Shown here: positions 14,497 through 23,296 of the stretch, piece after piece | How positions within the stretch are numbered: the stretch's first letter is position 1 | Layout of the letters: each line of letters begins with the position of its first letter | Assembly (NCBI GenBank): GCA_038230595.1 | Contig: JBBRMY010000014.1 | Span: forward strand, 1 to 31,204 | Direction of reading: 5' to 3' | Length of the DNA stretch: 31,204 nt | DNA from: JBBRMY01 sp038230595 | GTDB lineage: Bacteria; Bacteroidota; Ignavibacteria; Tepidaquicellales; Tepidaquicellaceae | The notes under the pieces: generated by a model | Databases searched by the model: none | What the model was told of the DNA's origin: nothing | The model's input: only the letters and a program-made list of their open reading frames with translations | Program-made: the position numbers and the translations under genes

Positions 14497-16188
14497 TCAG
14501 AAATCCGTACTTAGAGTAAAGTTAAAATATGTGTCATCAAATTTTACATTTTTGTAAATTTTATCTGACATCCATTTCGCTGCTTTAAGATCTAAATAAA
14601 GCTGCCGTACCGGCTCCCATTTAATTCCAAATGTTATTAGATCACGGTCAATTCTGTTACCTTCAAGAAATTTATGCTGTGTTTGTATATCTCCATCTCC
14701 TCTTTCTATATTGCCGCCGTAATTTGTAATTAAAGAATCATTTCTAATAATGTAACCGTTAGCAGTTCTCTGGTGCTGGTAAAGAAGATTTAACTTCAAC
14801 CTGCTTGTAACGTTATAATCAAGCTTTACAGCGATCTCATCCGAATTAGGTCCCAGATTATGACCAAGCGGAAGTCTCCAGTTAGTGTAATTGCTTTTGT
14901 TGGTTCTGTGAGAATAAACAAACGGATCGATCCTGGTATATTCCAGGGCAGTAGTTAAATTTGGTAAGGCGAATGCATCAGTCCAGATTGTACCAAACTG
15001 AATACCAAAGCGGTTATCTGTTGCGACTCTGTCATCAGCCTGCGTGCCGGAAAATAAAGTGCTGAAATTAAGATCATCGATCAAAAGTGTAGATTGAAAA
15101 GCAACGTTTGCCATAGGCTTAACTTCAAGATCAAATCCCAGCACTGCATTATTTTTATCTGATTGAGTTACTCCGGCGTTATAATCTGCAGATCTGATAA
15201 AGCTCAAAGGATTCAGATATGTAAAATTAAAAGGTGAATCAGAAATTATTAAGCTTTCAAATAATCCTATCTTAAATGCTTTCGAGAATTTCATTGTGAT
15301 CCTGTGAGTAACAAGGAATTTTGATTCTATATCTTTTAATCCAAGTGAATCCCCTTTAAGCGAACCATACAGGAAAAAATATTCGAGTGCTTTATATTTC
15401 ACATCAGCTCTCACATAATTATAAGGGACAGTATTTGTTGATAAAAATAATTTATCGATATAGCCAAACCCTGAAGACAACGCTTCTCTGCCGACTGTAA
15501 GTGATAGCAGCTCATCATTCGTAGCGAGTCTCATATATCCTTCATAAGTATCAAAAGTATTTCCATCCCGATTAACAAATTTTGAATTTGCTAAAAAATA
15601 TGGATTTGTTGCTATAAGGAAATCGAGAGTTTCTTTAGTTTTTTCAGTAAGAGTTGCGCCGGTTGCAAGATTCAGATAATAACCAAGCATTCCTTTTACA
15701 GTACCCCGGACTCTTAAACCCAGTTGGCCAAGTGTTGAATTATGGCTGCCAAGCGAATCACCGGATGATCTTCTGTAAGATAGGAAACCTGTTCCATCAA
15801 GAAAAATTGTAGCATTTGAATCTGCAAAGTTATAAAGGCTTTTCTGCTTATCCTGTGAAAAAATATTTTTAACAGATGGGTCTTTCAGAAATGAATATGT
15901 TTTTGTTAAACCGTATCCAAGCTCATAACCAAATTCAATTTCAAATTCCCTGAATAGATCTTTGTCTCTCTTTGTTAGCCTTTTTGAATCTCCGATAACT
16001 TTTAAATACGATGCAACTTCTCTGCGGGAAATTGGCAGTGACGAAGAGTTAAAATCAATAACATCTTTCAGCTGCATTCGTTTCAGAAATGAATACACAG
16101 GATTGGAAACAGGAACAAGCTCCACTTGTGAAAATGCATTTGCACTTATTAAAAGTACAAATGCAATTAGAAGTATAAATTTTTTCAA
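14497..16188 (-). CDS. Capsule-assembly Wzi-family outer-membrane protein
   Basis: A 563-residue protein with a signal peptide (1-20, ANAFSQ) and a N-terminal region typical of Bacteroidetes-type Wzi homologues: VSNPVYSFLKRMQLKDVI, LPISRREVASYLKVI (about 45-66). A beta-barrel rich in alternating aromatic strands follows, ending with the aromatic FNFTLSTDF closing strand. Wzi proteins bind capsular polysaccharide at the outer membrane. The start is TTG at 16188. It lies 30 bases after the sugar transferase and probably shares its transcript. The neighbouring polysaccharide genes support a role in surface attachment or export. I base the family on the N-terminal pattern and the barrel, so a generic barrel protein is the alternative. 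Confidence 0.72.
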   Translation of the reverse strand: MKKFILLIAFVLLISANAFSQVELVPVSNPVYSFLKRMQLKDVIDFNSSSLPISRREVASYLKVIGDSKRLTKRDKDLFREFEIEFGYELGYGLTKTYSFLKDPSVKNIFSQDKQKSLYNFADSNATIFLDGTGFLSYRRSSGDSLGSHNSTLGQLGLRVRGTVKGMLGYYLNLATGATLTEKTKETLDFLIATNPYFLANSKFVNRDGNTFDTYEGYMRLATNDELLSLTVGREALSSGFGYIDKLFLSTNTVPYNYVRADVKYKALEYFFLYGSLKGDSLGLKDIESKFLVTHRITMKFSKAFKIGLFESLIISDSPFNFTYLNPLSFIRSADYNAGVTQSDKNNAVLGFDLEVKPMANVAFQSTLLIDDLNFSTLFSGTQADDRVATDNRFGIQFGTIWTDAFALPNLTTALEYTRIDPFVYSHRTNKSNYTNWRLPLGHNLGPNSDEIAVKLDYNVTSRLKLNLLYQHQRTANGYIIRNDSLITNYGGNIERGDGDIQTQHKFLEGNRIDRDLITFGIKWEPVRQLYLDLKAAKWMSDKIYKNVKFDDTYFNFTLSTDF

Positions 16189-16218
16189 TTATTTGTTTTT
16201 TGATTTGTATTCAGAAGG

Positions 16219-17367
16219 CTAACTGCTTCGCGCTCTCTTTATGACAATATTGTGAAATGATTTAAAGAAGTATTTTATATCAGTCCTTATTGGCTTTTGT
16301 TCGTATGCTTTCAGATATCTTTTTTCAGATTCAACAATATCTTCGAAAGACTTCGGCATATCAGCATAAAAAGGAGGGACTAAACCCGGTTTTGTTCTTA
16401 TTCTCAGCTCTCTTAGCTCCTGTGGGTATAAATTAAAATATTGCTTGCTCAAAGGTCTGACACCTACGAGCTTCATATCTCTTTTCAAAAAATTTATAAT
16501 CATTGGAAGCTCATCGATCCAGAGCTTTCTGAATAATTTTCCCCATGAAGTAATACGGTAGTCGTTTTCAAATTTACCGCCTTCTTTAAGGCTATTTGTT
16601 CTGAATAAATATTCCTGCAGATACTCTGCATAAGGATGCATTGTTCTGAACTTATAAACTCCAATGATCTTGCCATCTTTTCCTATTCTGTTCATTTTAA
16701 CAAGAGGTCCGTAAGTAGGATGCATATCAAATCTCGGATTGCTCATTTTTCTTACTGCAAAGAACAACAGATTATTAATTTCTTTTTGGCTGATTATCTC
16801 ATACCCGCAGCAATACAATCTTCCGAATGTTTCAGTAGTAGAAAAAACTCTGTTTCTTCCTTTTGTAATAAAATAATATATTTTTTTAGTGAATGACCAT
16901 TTCGGGAAAACTCTTTTCAGAATAAAATCAAGAGTGTAGTATGGATAGGAAATAAATTTCGGAAATTTCTTATGAATTCTTCTTTTTCTTTCTCCGCTCG
17001 TTTCTACACAGCCAATCAGCATTCCTCCGAAAGGAAGCTTTGAATTTATAAATTCAAAATACTTATTGACGTGCTTAATGTCATTGATCTTATGAAGATT
17101 AACGACAGTATCTGTGGTTTGATCTAAGGAGGTTATAAAAGAGGAATCTGAAAGGTTAAAGACAGGAATGTCTTCAATGCTTTTTTTGGACTTTGATTCA
17201 ACGAATGCTTTAACATCAGTATCTTTAATAGCTAAAGATCTTCTGTTCTCAGCAATGTGTTCTTCAAAGGATATTTTAAAAGGGGCATCAGAGGGTGCTG
17301 TACTTGAAACTTTTTTCCCATTCTTTAAATATGCCTCACCTTTAACAGCAAGTATATTTTCTGTCAT
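16219..17367 (-). CDS. Bacterial sugar transferase (phosphoglycosyl transferase-like) with unusual soluble N-terminal part
   Basis: The C-terminal ~170 residues (about 218-382) match the bacterial sugar transferase domain that puts the first sugar-phosphate on undecaprenyl phosphate: NRIGKDGKIIGVYKFRTM (226-243), FRKLWIDELPMI (279-290, with the Asp-Glu pair D285/E286), LVGVRPLS and TKPGLVPPFYADMP. Classical members have five helices, or at least a re-entrant membrane helix with (K/R)R-x-x-D before this. Here the preceding 210 residues lack a clear hydrophobic helix and resemble a methyltransferase-like or degenerate domain (SKLPFGGMLIGCVETSGERKRR, GRLYCCGYEII). Such 'sugar transferase' proteins occur in Bacteroidetes. 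The start is ATG at 17367. It is the first gene of a unit with the Wzi-like gene. Confidence 0.78.
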   Translation of the reverse strand: MTENILAVKGEAYLKNGKKVSSTAPSDAPFKISFEEHIAENRRSLAIKDTDVKAFVESKSKKSIEDIPVFNLSDSSFITSLDQTTDTVVNLHKINDIKHVNKYFEFINSKLPFGGMLIGCVETSGERKRRIHKKFPKFISYPYYTLDFILKRVFPKWSFTKKIYYFITKGRNRVFSTTETFGRLYCCGYEIISQKEINNLLFFAVRKMSNPRFDMHPTYGPLVKMNRIGKDGKIIGVYKFRTMHPYAEYLQEYLFRTNSLKEGGKFENDYRITSWGKLFRKLWIDELPMIINFLKRDMKLVGVRPLSKQYFNLYPQELRELRIRTKPGLVPPFYADMPKSFEDIVESEKRYLKAYEQKPIRTDIKYFFKSFHNIVIKRARSS

Positions 17368-17375
17368 ATCACGGA

Positions 17376-17381
17376 ATTATA
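17376..17381 (-). promoter_or_regulatory. Possible -10 box very close to the sugar transferase start
   Basis: A perfect TATAAT on the minus strand ends 8 bases before the ATG at 17367. Transcription from it would begin about 1-2 bases before the start codon, giving an almost leaderless mRNA. TTGAGC upstream at 19-base spacing is a poor -35. The match could be chance in AT-rich DNA. Confidence 0.25.
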
Positions 17382-17431
17382 TTCGAATTTTATCTAGCGG
17401 GCTCAAATGATAATATAAAACTCTTTTATAA

Positions 17432-17449
17432 TTTAAAATGCATTTTAAA
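17432..17449. repeat. Perfect 18-bp palindrome upstream of the sugar transferase gene
   Basis: TTTAAAATGCATTTTAAA equals its own reverse complement. It lies about 65-82 bases upstream of the start codon, in the gap between the operon terminator and the sugar transferase gene. It is a candidate binding site for a dimeric regulator. Confidence 0.4.
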
Positions 17450-17534
17450 GTATCATATTAATAGTAAATCTATAAATAGTCAGCATATTAAACATAAAAA
17501 CCAGTAGTTTCATTATTTGCATTAGACAATTATA

Positions 17535-17582
17535 AACAAAAAAAGTTTAACTACATTCATGATTGAATGCAAATTAAACTTT
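17535..17582 (-). terminator. Terminator of the polysaccharide operon
   Basis: AAAGTTTAA (17542-17550) pairs with TTAAACTTT (17574-17582), enclosing a second stem ATTCA/TGAAT (17555-17559, 17564-17568). The minus-strand RNA then has a run of seven U. It stands 36 bases after the last gene of the long minus-strand cluster. Confidence 0.75.
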
Positions 17583-17617
17583 GACTTTTTCCAGATCATT
17601 TCTAAACTATCAAGAGA

Positions 17618-18703
17618 TCACATAAACTTAAATTGATATTCAGGGTCTTTTTTCATTATCATTTTGCTTTCCGGATAATTTTCAACGAACCAAAGCATAA
17701 ATGCAGTTACATCTATCTTTTCAGACAAAAGCTTTTGACGCCGCTTTTTCCATTCATCTTTTAGATCTGACCTGTTTAAAAGCTCCTTCATAAGAGAGAA
17801 CATTTGTTCAAAATTTTCCGGAAGAAATCCAAATGTCAGCTTATACTCTTTTTCCTCTTCATTTAAATAAGCAATTCTTCCGGCAAAAGTATTACACCTT
17901 AATGATGGTGTTCCCAGAACTGCAGCTTCTGAAGTCATAGTCTGTGAATCACCGATGAGCATAGTTGAATAATAGATCAATGAATGAATTCTGTCCTGCG
18001 GTACTTTGATCTGATATTGCTTAAACTCCTCATCAGTTTCTCTCTCTGTTGTAATTAAGATCTTTCCATGCTTTGAGAGTTCCTGGATTAATTTTCTTTT
18101 GTTTTCTAGTGAAAGACCTTTTACTCCGATATCATGATGCGCCTTGAATGAATTAAATCTCATTATAAAAAACTTCTCACCTTCATTTATTCCTGCCTCT
18201 TTCAGAACATTTGGATCAGGAGTGAATCTGTTTGGATGAAGATATGCCAGCTCATGAAAGCCTGCATAATATATTGTATCTTTTTTTCTTCGTGTTCCTT
18301 TTAATGATTCCGGTGATAGCAGAGCATCAGCGAATGGATGAGCAAAATAAGTAAAGAAAGGCTGTACTTTGTCATCGTCATCATCGAAAACTATTGACTT
18401 CATAGAGGAGACCTTAGATACATGAGGAATGGTGATCGATGTTCCTAAACCGAATTTTATATTTTCCTTTTTTACAATTTTCAGAACATCATAATTATAC
18501 CTGAACTGCTTTTGCAGCTTTCCAAGCATTGAATCTTTTTTTTCTCCAAGCTCTATGAAATCTATTTCGTAAATTTTTAAAAGCGCTTTTGCGGAAGGTA
18601 TATCTTTAACAGTAACAACTGTCCCCCCTTTATATTCCTTTATAAAATTTCGGAATAAATGAACGTGCGCAGGGTGACCAATATCTATTAATACTTTGCT
18701 CAG
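17618..18703 (-). CDS. DUF354 family protein (GT-B fold, polysaccharide locus), CTG start
   Basis: The family N-terminus VLIDIGHPAHVHLFRNF is encoded upstream of the first ATG (18529), so the gene must begin near 18703. In that frame the only plausible initiator between the stop at ~18730 and the conserved strand is CTG at 18701-18703, one base past the FemAB-like stop (TAA-C-CTG). The full product is 361 residues. It shows ITIPHVSKV, a linker with FVTYFAHPFADALLSPES-like content, GINEGEKFFIMRFNSFKAHHD, and the C-terminal nucleotide-sugar-binding-like DSQTMTSEAAVLGTPSLRCN. DUF354 proteins resemble UDP-GlcNAc 2-epimerases and GT-B enzymes, and occur in exopolysaccharide loci. The exact reaction is unknown. 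It is the last gene before the operon terminator. Confidence 0.82.
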   Translation of the reverse strand: MSKVLIDIGHPAHVHLFRNFIKEYKGGTVVTVKDIPSAKALLKIYEIDFIELGEKKDSMLGKLQKQFRYNYDVLKIVKKENIKFGLGTSITIPHVSKVSSMKSIVFDDDDDKVQPFFTYFAHPFADALLSPESLKGTRRKKDTIYYAGFHELAYLHPNRFTPDPNVLKEAGINEGEKFFIMRFNSFKAHHDIGVKGLSLENKRKLIQELSKHGKILITTERETDEEFKQYQIKVPQDRIHSLIYYSTMLIGDSQTMTSEAAVLGTPSLRCNTFAGRIAYLNEEEKEYKLTFGFLPENFEQMFSLMKELLNRSDLKDEWKKRRQKLLSEKIDVTAFMLWFVENYPESKMIMKKDPEYQFKFM

Positions 18704-18704
18704 G

Positions 18705-19715
18705 TTATTTTTTTGAACTTTGCTTTAGCTTTTTATATATCTTTAATCCTTTTTCACCCAATTTGAACATATAAGGCTTGTAGATCTTCTGGAATCTTCC
18801 ATAGTTAACATATTCACCTCCAAACTTTTTCTTATAGTCCCTCACTCCATATTCTTTCTTCGGACTTCCTGCACCACCGAAATCAAAGATTGAGTATCCG
18901 TTATTTAATCCATATTTAAAAATTTCCCAGACAAGAAAATCACTTGCAAATTTTTTCTGATATTCCTGCAATCCGCCTACATACCATTCATAAAGCCTTC
19001 CTTTGAATGAAGGCACATACATTGCCGCAACGATCTTACCTTCAAATTGCGCTGCAAAGAATTTGAAATATCCCTTTGATACAAGATGCTTCATTACATT
19101 TTCAAATAAGCTGAAGTCAGCAAGGGGATGCCCTGCTTTTTTATAAACTTCCTGCAGGATATCGTAGCTTTCTTTCAACTGTTGTGATGACTCTATTTCC
19201 ACAAAACTAAATCCTTCTTTTGTCCCCTTATTAATATTTGTTCTTCTTCTCGGATGTACATCAGACCATAATCCTTTTTCACCCTTAGTAAGATCAATCA
19301 GAATATTAAGATGTTCATCAAATGTATATTTCGCACTTTTTAGTATCTCTGATTTATTATCCTGAGGGAACATATTTCTGATCTGAGAGAAAATAACTTT
19401 ACCTTTCATTGCAATATCAAATTCCTTAATAAGATATTTAAAAGATGCACCATCAGAAAAAAGCGGACCTCCGACAATAATTGATCTTGCGCTAAAGCTG
19501 CCTGCAATCCCGGAATGCTCTTTCTGAACCACTGACAACATTACTGCTGTGATCTTTTCATCCTTTAAACAAGCAATTGCAAATGGTTCAAAGTTCTTTG
19601 TTTCCTTAAATGTATAATACATTTCAGGCGTCTGAAATAAATTGCCTTCATTATTGTCCAGCACATATTCAGACCATTTTTCATAGGGAATGTTTTCATT
19701 TACAAGTATTTTCAA
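18705..19715 (-). CDS. FemAB/GNAT-like aminoacyltransferase family protein
   Basis: A 336-residue cytoplasmic protein with two GNAT-like halves, as in FemABX and its exopolysaccharide-linked relatives. Marks include NLFQTPEMYYTFKETK (about 25-40), the DVHPRRRTNINKGTKEGF block (VHxxxRxxIxKAxxxG pattern, about 153-170), GKIVAAMYVPSFKGRLYEWYVGG and FDFGGAGSPKKEYGVRDYKKKFGGE split around 280-304. FemABX enzymes add amino acids from aminoacyl-tRNA to peptidoglycan precursors, but homologues in polysaccharide loci are thought to modify glycans. The substrate here is not known. TTG start, overlapping the previous gene's stop by TTGA, with DUF354 one base downstream. Confidence 0.82.
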   Translation of the reverse strand: MKILVNENIPYEKWSEYVLDNNEGNLFQTPEMYYTFKETKNFEPFAIACLKDEKITAVMLSVVQKEHSGIAGSFSARSIIVGGPLFSDGASFKYLIKEFDIAMKGKVIFSQIRNMFPQDNKSEILKSAKYTFDEHLNILIDLTKGEKGLWSDVHPRRRTNINKGTKEGFSFVEIESSQQLKESYDILQEVYKKAGHPLADFSLFENVMKHLVSKGYFKFFAAQFEGKIVAAMYVPSFKGRLYEWYVGGLQEYQKKFASDFLVWEIFKYGLNNGYSIFDFGGAGSPKKEYGVRDYKKKFGGEYVNYGRFQKIYKPYMFKLGEKGLKIYKKLKQSSKK

Positions 19716-20497
19716 GATCTTTTTATAATTATGCTTTTCACAATATTTTTTGAGTTCTGCAAAAATAATTCTTTTATCCAGCTGAGATAATCATTTGTCC
19801 ATCTCTGAGGATGGAAGTTGAACATTATTTTATCCGGGAGCTTATTCTTTTTTAAATGATCTATTATGTCGGATGTGGTTTTGACAGGGAAAGAGAATTT
19901 AGAATTTACTTTATCTCTAACACTGACACCCGAAGCATTCCAGCTTCTGCCTGTATCTGTCAGGTAATAAAATTCATTAAAGTTAATATCAAAATATGGT
20001 TCTGCTATTATTCCATAATTATGATAATCATATTTTTTCCACACATCTTTATTATCCCATTTCGAAAGTGGTGAGCCATGCATGCAAATTGTTTTCACTT
20101 CAGCAACATTTCTTATTTTTGAAAGATGCTCTTCAAAAAGCTTTATAGCTTTATCTTTATCACCATTGGCAAAATCCATATCTTCATAGTGATAACCTAT
20201 TTCATGCCCTAATGCTGCTATCTCTTTTATTATGCCCGCATCAAAGCTTTCTTTAACTACTCTGAAATAATAAGTGCCTGTGATCTCGAGTGCATTTTGA
20301 ATTTTTGCAAATGCCTGAGAATTTAAAGGAAGCTTATCTACATCATGTCTAAGAATAGCAACTCTGCTATCCTGATTTCCTCCGGGTTTTCCCTGGAGGT
20401 TTTTTTCTAAATAGTTCAGGTACGAGGTACAGTTATAACCGCAACTGATCAGAGCCTGTAATAAATCTGTATAAGCTTTTAAAGTAAAATCTTTCAA
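19712..20497 (-). CDS. Polysaccharide deacetylase-like protein (NodB fold), short
   Basis: A 261-residue protein with the NodB-type pattern. RHDVD (50-54) supplies the catalytic Asp and metal Asp, LGHEIGYHYED (96-106) the metal His residues, ICMHGSPLS a further conserved His strand, and MFNFHPQRW a C-terminal His. It lacks a signal peptide, so it probably acts on a cytoplasmic sugar or lipid-linked intermediate, unless it is peripheral. TTG start, immediately after the AsnB stop (TAATTG). Its 3' end overlaps the FemAB start, so translation is probably coupled with both neighbours. Deacetylation would expose amino groups that the FemAB protein or formyltransferase could then modify; this is an inference. 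Confidence 0.8.
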   Translation of the reverse strand: MKDFTLKAYTDLLQALISCGYNCTSYLNYLEKNLQGKPGGNQDSRVAILRHDVDKLPLNSQAFAKIQNALEITGTYYFRVVKESFDAGIIKEIAALGHEIGYHYEDMDFANGDKDKAIKLFEEHLSKIRNVAEVKTICMHGSPLSKWDNKDVWKKYDYHNYGIIAEPYFDINFNEFYYLTDTGRSWNASGVSVRDKVNSKFSFPVKTTSDIIDHLKKNKLPDKIMFNFHPQRWTNDYLSWIKELFLQNSKNIVKSIIIKRS

Positions 20498-22330
20498 TTA
20501 GTCTATAAATTCCTTAAACCACATTTCGAGGTTTATCCATTTCCATATTTCCTTGGAAATATTTATTTCTCCTTTTAAATGCTTATCATATCTTTCTTTT
20601 ACTTCTTTTGAATTGAAGTAGCCTCTGTTCTTAAAGCTTTGAGAATCTATCAGATCGGTAATATAATTTTTAAATTTATCAGTCCTGAACCATTTTTCTT
20701 CCGGAGTCATGAATCCTGTTTTATCTTTTCTGTTCCTTATCTGCTCAGGCAGGATTCCTTTCATTGCTTCCCTCAGCAGATGCTTTGTTGTGCCATTATT
20801 AATGACCATATCAGGATGAACCGATAAAGTTTTTTCTACAAGTCTGTAATCCAGGAATGGAACTCTGGATTCAAGAGAGAACCACATTGAATTTCTATCT
20901 TCCCATTTCAGAAGATGCTCGAGCTTAAATTCAAAATGATCATGAAGAGCATCATTCAGTGAATTGGAAGCATAAAGATCTCCTGCTATAGAATTTCCTC
21001 CTGACTGTGATGCAAAAAAATCTGAATGAATATAACCCTTCTCACTAACTCTTAATGAAGTTTTCATTGATGAAGGAAGAAGAAAATAAGCGAATGTCTT
21101 TAATCCATATAATGATCTGTGATTTGTAACATACTTTGAGGATTCAGAAAGTAATCTTACAAGTCTCATCTTTTTCAAAAGATCCTTAAAATAAAATCCA
21201 TAGAAATAGTGGTAGCCTGCAAGCTGCTCGTCTGCTCCCTGTCCGTCCAGCGTTACAACAACATTTCCATGTGCAAGCTCCATTACTTTAAACTGAGCAT
21301 AAGGAGCAGTGGTAGGAGTCGGCTCGCCGTGAGCTCTGTTGTATTTTTCCTTATCATTAAAAAGAGTTTCAGCTGAGGGAGTTATGAAATGCATATTCTT
21401 AAGCAGTGGTCTGTAAAGATCTATGAACTTTGACTCATCCCCTGTTTCTCCTTTTTCATAAACGGCAGAAAATGTCTGAAGATCTTTTTTGTCATAATCA
21501 TTCAGCAATGTTGAAACAATGCTGGAAGAATCTAATCCACCGGACAAGCAAACGCCAACAGGTACATCACTTCTTAATCTAAGTCCCACTGACGAAGAAA
21601 ATAATTCTTTATATTCTTCAGGAGTTTTAAGAGGTTCAGTATCTTTTACTCGTTCACGAAGGTCATACCATTTTGAAATCTTAAGCTCACCTTTGGAATT
21701 CAGATTGAACTTACATCCATGCTGCAGCTTTTTTACTTCCTTAAAAAATGTTTTTTCTGTCTGATCAGTTCTGTTAAAAACAAGATAATCAAATATTGCT
21801 GAGTCATCAGCCTGCGGCTTTTTATCCATGACTTCAAGTATAGCAGGAATTTCAGAAGAATATGTAAAGCTTTCCGATGTAAGATTATAATAAAAAGGCT
21901 TAACACCAAATCTATCGCGTGCTCCGAATATAGTTTTATCTTTTCGGTCATAAATTACCAGCGAGAACATTCCATTCAACCTGTGAAGGCAATCTTCTCC
22001 CCATTCAATATAAGCTTTAAGAAGTACCTCAGAATCAGACTGAGTTTTAAAAGTGTATTTTTTCTTTAGCTCATCTCTAATCTCAATATAATTATAGATC
22101 TCTCCATTAAAGGTCATTACATATCTTTCATCATCTGATAGCATCGGCTGATGACCGCCGGGAGAAAGGTCAATTATAGATAACCTCAAAAATCCAAGTC
22201 CGAAACCATTTTCAGTGAAATAACCATCATCATCAGGACCTCTGTGACGTATTTTGTCAGCCATTGCCTTGATCTCACGAACAGAAACTTCAGCATTGTG
22301 AAATTTTATTTTACCGCAGATCCCGCACAT
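20498..22330 (-). CDS. asnB: Asparagine synthase-type amidotransferase (glutamine-hydrolysing)
   Basis: A 610-residue two-domain enzyme. The class-II glutamine amidotransferase domain starts MCGICGKI with nucleophile C2, and continues with KIRHRGPDDDGYF, LSIIDLSPGGHQPM, FNGEIYNY and SDSEVLL (about 1-190). The synthetase domain has the PP-loop LSGGLDSSS (262-270), VTLDGQGADEQLAGY and SLESRVPFLDYRLVE. All catalytic residues I can check are intact. It sits inside a polysaccharide cluster, as do the AsnB-like amidotransferases of exopolysaccharide loci, so amidation of a uronic acid or amino-sugar acid in the glycan is as likely as free asparagine synthesis. The ATG is at 22330, directly abutting the GT4 stop. 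Confidence 0.92.
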   Translation of the reverse strand: MCGICGKIKFHNAEVSVREIKAMADKIRHRGPDDDGYFTENGFGLGFLRLSIIDLSPGGHQPMLSDDERYVMTFNGEIYNYIEIRDELKKKYTFKTQSDSEVLLKAYIEWGEDCLHRLNGMFSLVIYDRKDKTIFGARDRFGVKPFYYNLTSESFTYSSEIPAILEVMDKKPQADDSAIFDYLVFNRTDQTEKTFFKEVKKLQHGCKFNLNSKGELKISKWYDLRERVKDTEPLKTPEEYKELFSSSVGLRLRSDVPVGVCLSGGLDSSSIVSTLLNDYDKKDLQTFSAVYEKGETGDESKFIDLYRPLLKNMHFITPSAETLFNDKEKYNRAHGEPTPTTAPYAQFKVMELAHGNVVVTLDGQGADEQLAGYHYFYGFYFKDLLKKMRLVRLLSESSKYVTNHRSLYGLKTFAYFLLPSSMKTSLRVSEKGYIHSDFFASQSGGNSIAGDLYASNSLNDALHDHFEFKLEHLLKWEDRNSMWFSLESRVPFLDYRLVEKTLSVHPDMVINNGTTKHLLREAMKGILPEQIRNRKDKTGFMTPEEKWFRTDKFKNYITDLIDSQSFKNRGYFNSKEVKERYDKHLKGEINISKEIWKWINLEMWFKEFID

Positions 22331-23296
22331 CTATTGACGATTCATATTTAGATTAGAAGCTTTGCTGATATCTTCCTGCTGTAAAACATTTTTATAAAGA
22401 CCAATAATTTTTTCTGTGATATAATTATTGTCCAAAGACTGCAACGCAGTTCTTGCATTTGTATTCTTTCCGAAACTTAATGCTAACTTAATTTTTTCAG
22501 CTACATCCTGAGCCTCGAAAGATGTTAAATAGCATCCTTCTATGTTCTGGACAGTATCTTTAACATCACCGACATCAGTTGAAACTATTGGTATATTCAT
22601 AGCCATAGCTTCCTTGATAACCTGGGGAGAACCTTCTCTTATTGAAGTCAGTAACAGAAGATCTGATGCAGCATAATAATCTGCGATCTTAGTATCATCT
22701 ATATTTCTAAATTCGATAAGCTCAATATTCTTGTCTTCAATTAATCTTAAAGCACTGAAGGCAAGTTCAGAATTTTTTTCTATTCTATCAAATGTGGATG
22801 CAAATAAAATATATTTTTTATCCTGATCCCAGCCTAATTTATTTTTAGCTTTAACTTTTTCTCTTAAAGAATATTTTGTCAGATCGACTCCGAAAGGTAG
22901 AACAATACTTTTTTCAGGTCTTCCGGCAAGTTCATATAATTTTTCAGAAACAAAAATGTTTTTCTTCGTTTTTGGAATAACAAACGTTTTAGAGATAGTT
23001 CTTTGCCATGGAATGTTTATATCACAGCCTACGAATGAAACTATGAGAGGCTTTATTTTCTGAAAGGAGCAAACTAAACCTGACAAGCCGAAGAAAGCAT
23101 GAACTATATCAACATCACTTAGTTTTAAAAATTCTTTTAATAGTTTAATGTGTTTCCTATAGCTTCCTATACCTTTACCTTTAATAAGAAAGTATTCAGT
23201 ATCAACACCATGTCTTTGCAGGTTTTCAGCATGCTCTCTAACAAATACAGGCATTCCGAGACGTGAATTTCCGCTGCATACTATTAATATCTTCAT
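22331..23296 (-). CDS. Glycosyltransferase family 4 (GT-B)
   Basis: A 321-residue retaining glycosyltransferase. The N-terminal Rossmann half reads MKILIVCSGNSRLGMPVFVREHAENL, then DVDIVHAFFGLSGLV. The donor-binding half has KYILFASTFDRIEKN and the E-x7-E type motif EGSPQVIKEAMAMNIPIVSTDVGD (residues E and E in EGSPQVIKE), followed by LYKNVL at the end. No membrane helix is visible, so it acts at the inner face of the membrane. The donor sugar cannot be predicted. The start ATG overlaps the epimerase stop by four bases; the gene ends directly against asnB. Confidence 0.88.
   Translation of the reverse strand: MKILIVCSGNSRLGMPVFVREHAENLQRHGVDTEYFLIKGKGIGSYRKHIKLLKEFLKLSDVDIVHAFFGLSGLVCSFQKIKPLIVSFVGCDINIPWQRTISKTFVIPKTKKNIFVSEKLYELAGRPEKSIVLPFGVDLTKYSLREKVKAKNKLGWDQDKKYILFASTFDRIEKNSELAFSALRLIEDKNIELIEFRNIDDTKIADYYAASDLLLLTSIREGSPQVIKEAMAMNIPIVSTDVGDVKDTVQNIEGCYLTSFEAQDVAEKIKLALSFGKNTNARTALQSLDNNYITEKIIGLYKNVLQQEDISKASNLNMNRQ

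Noticed and set aside
17618..18529. DUF354 gene starting at ATG 18529
   Set aside because: Would remove the conserved VLIDIGHPAHVHLF strand encoded just upstream in the same frame.
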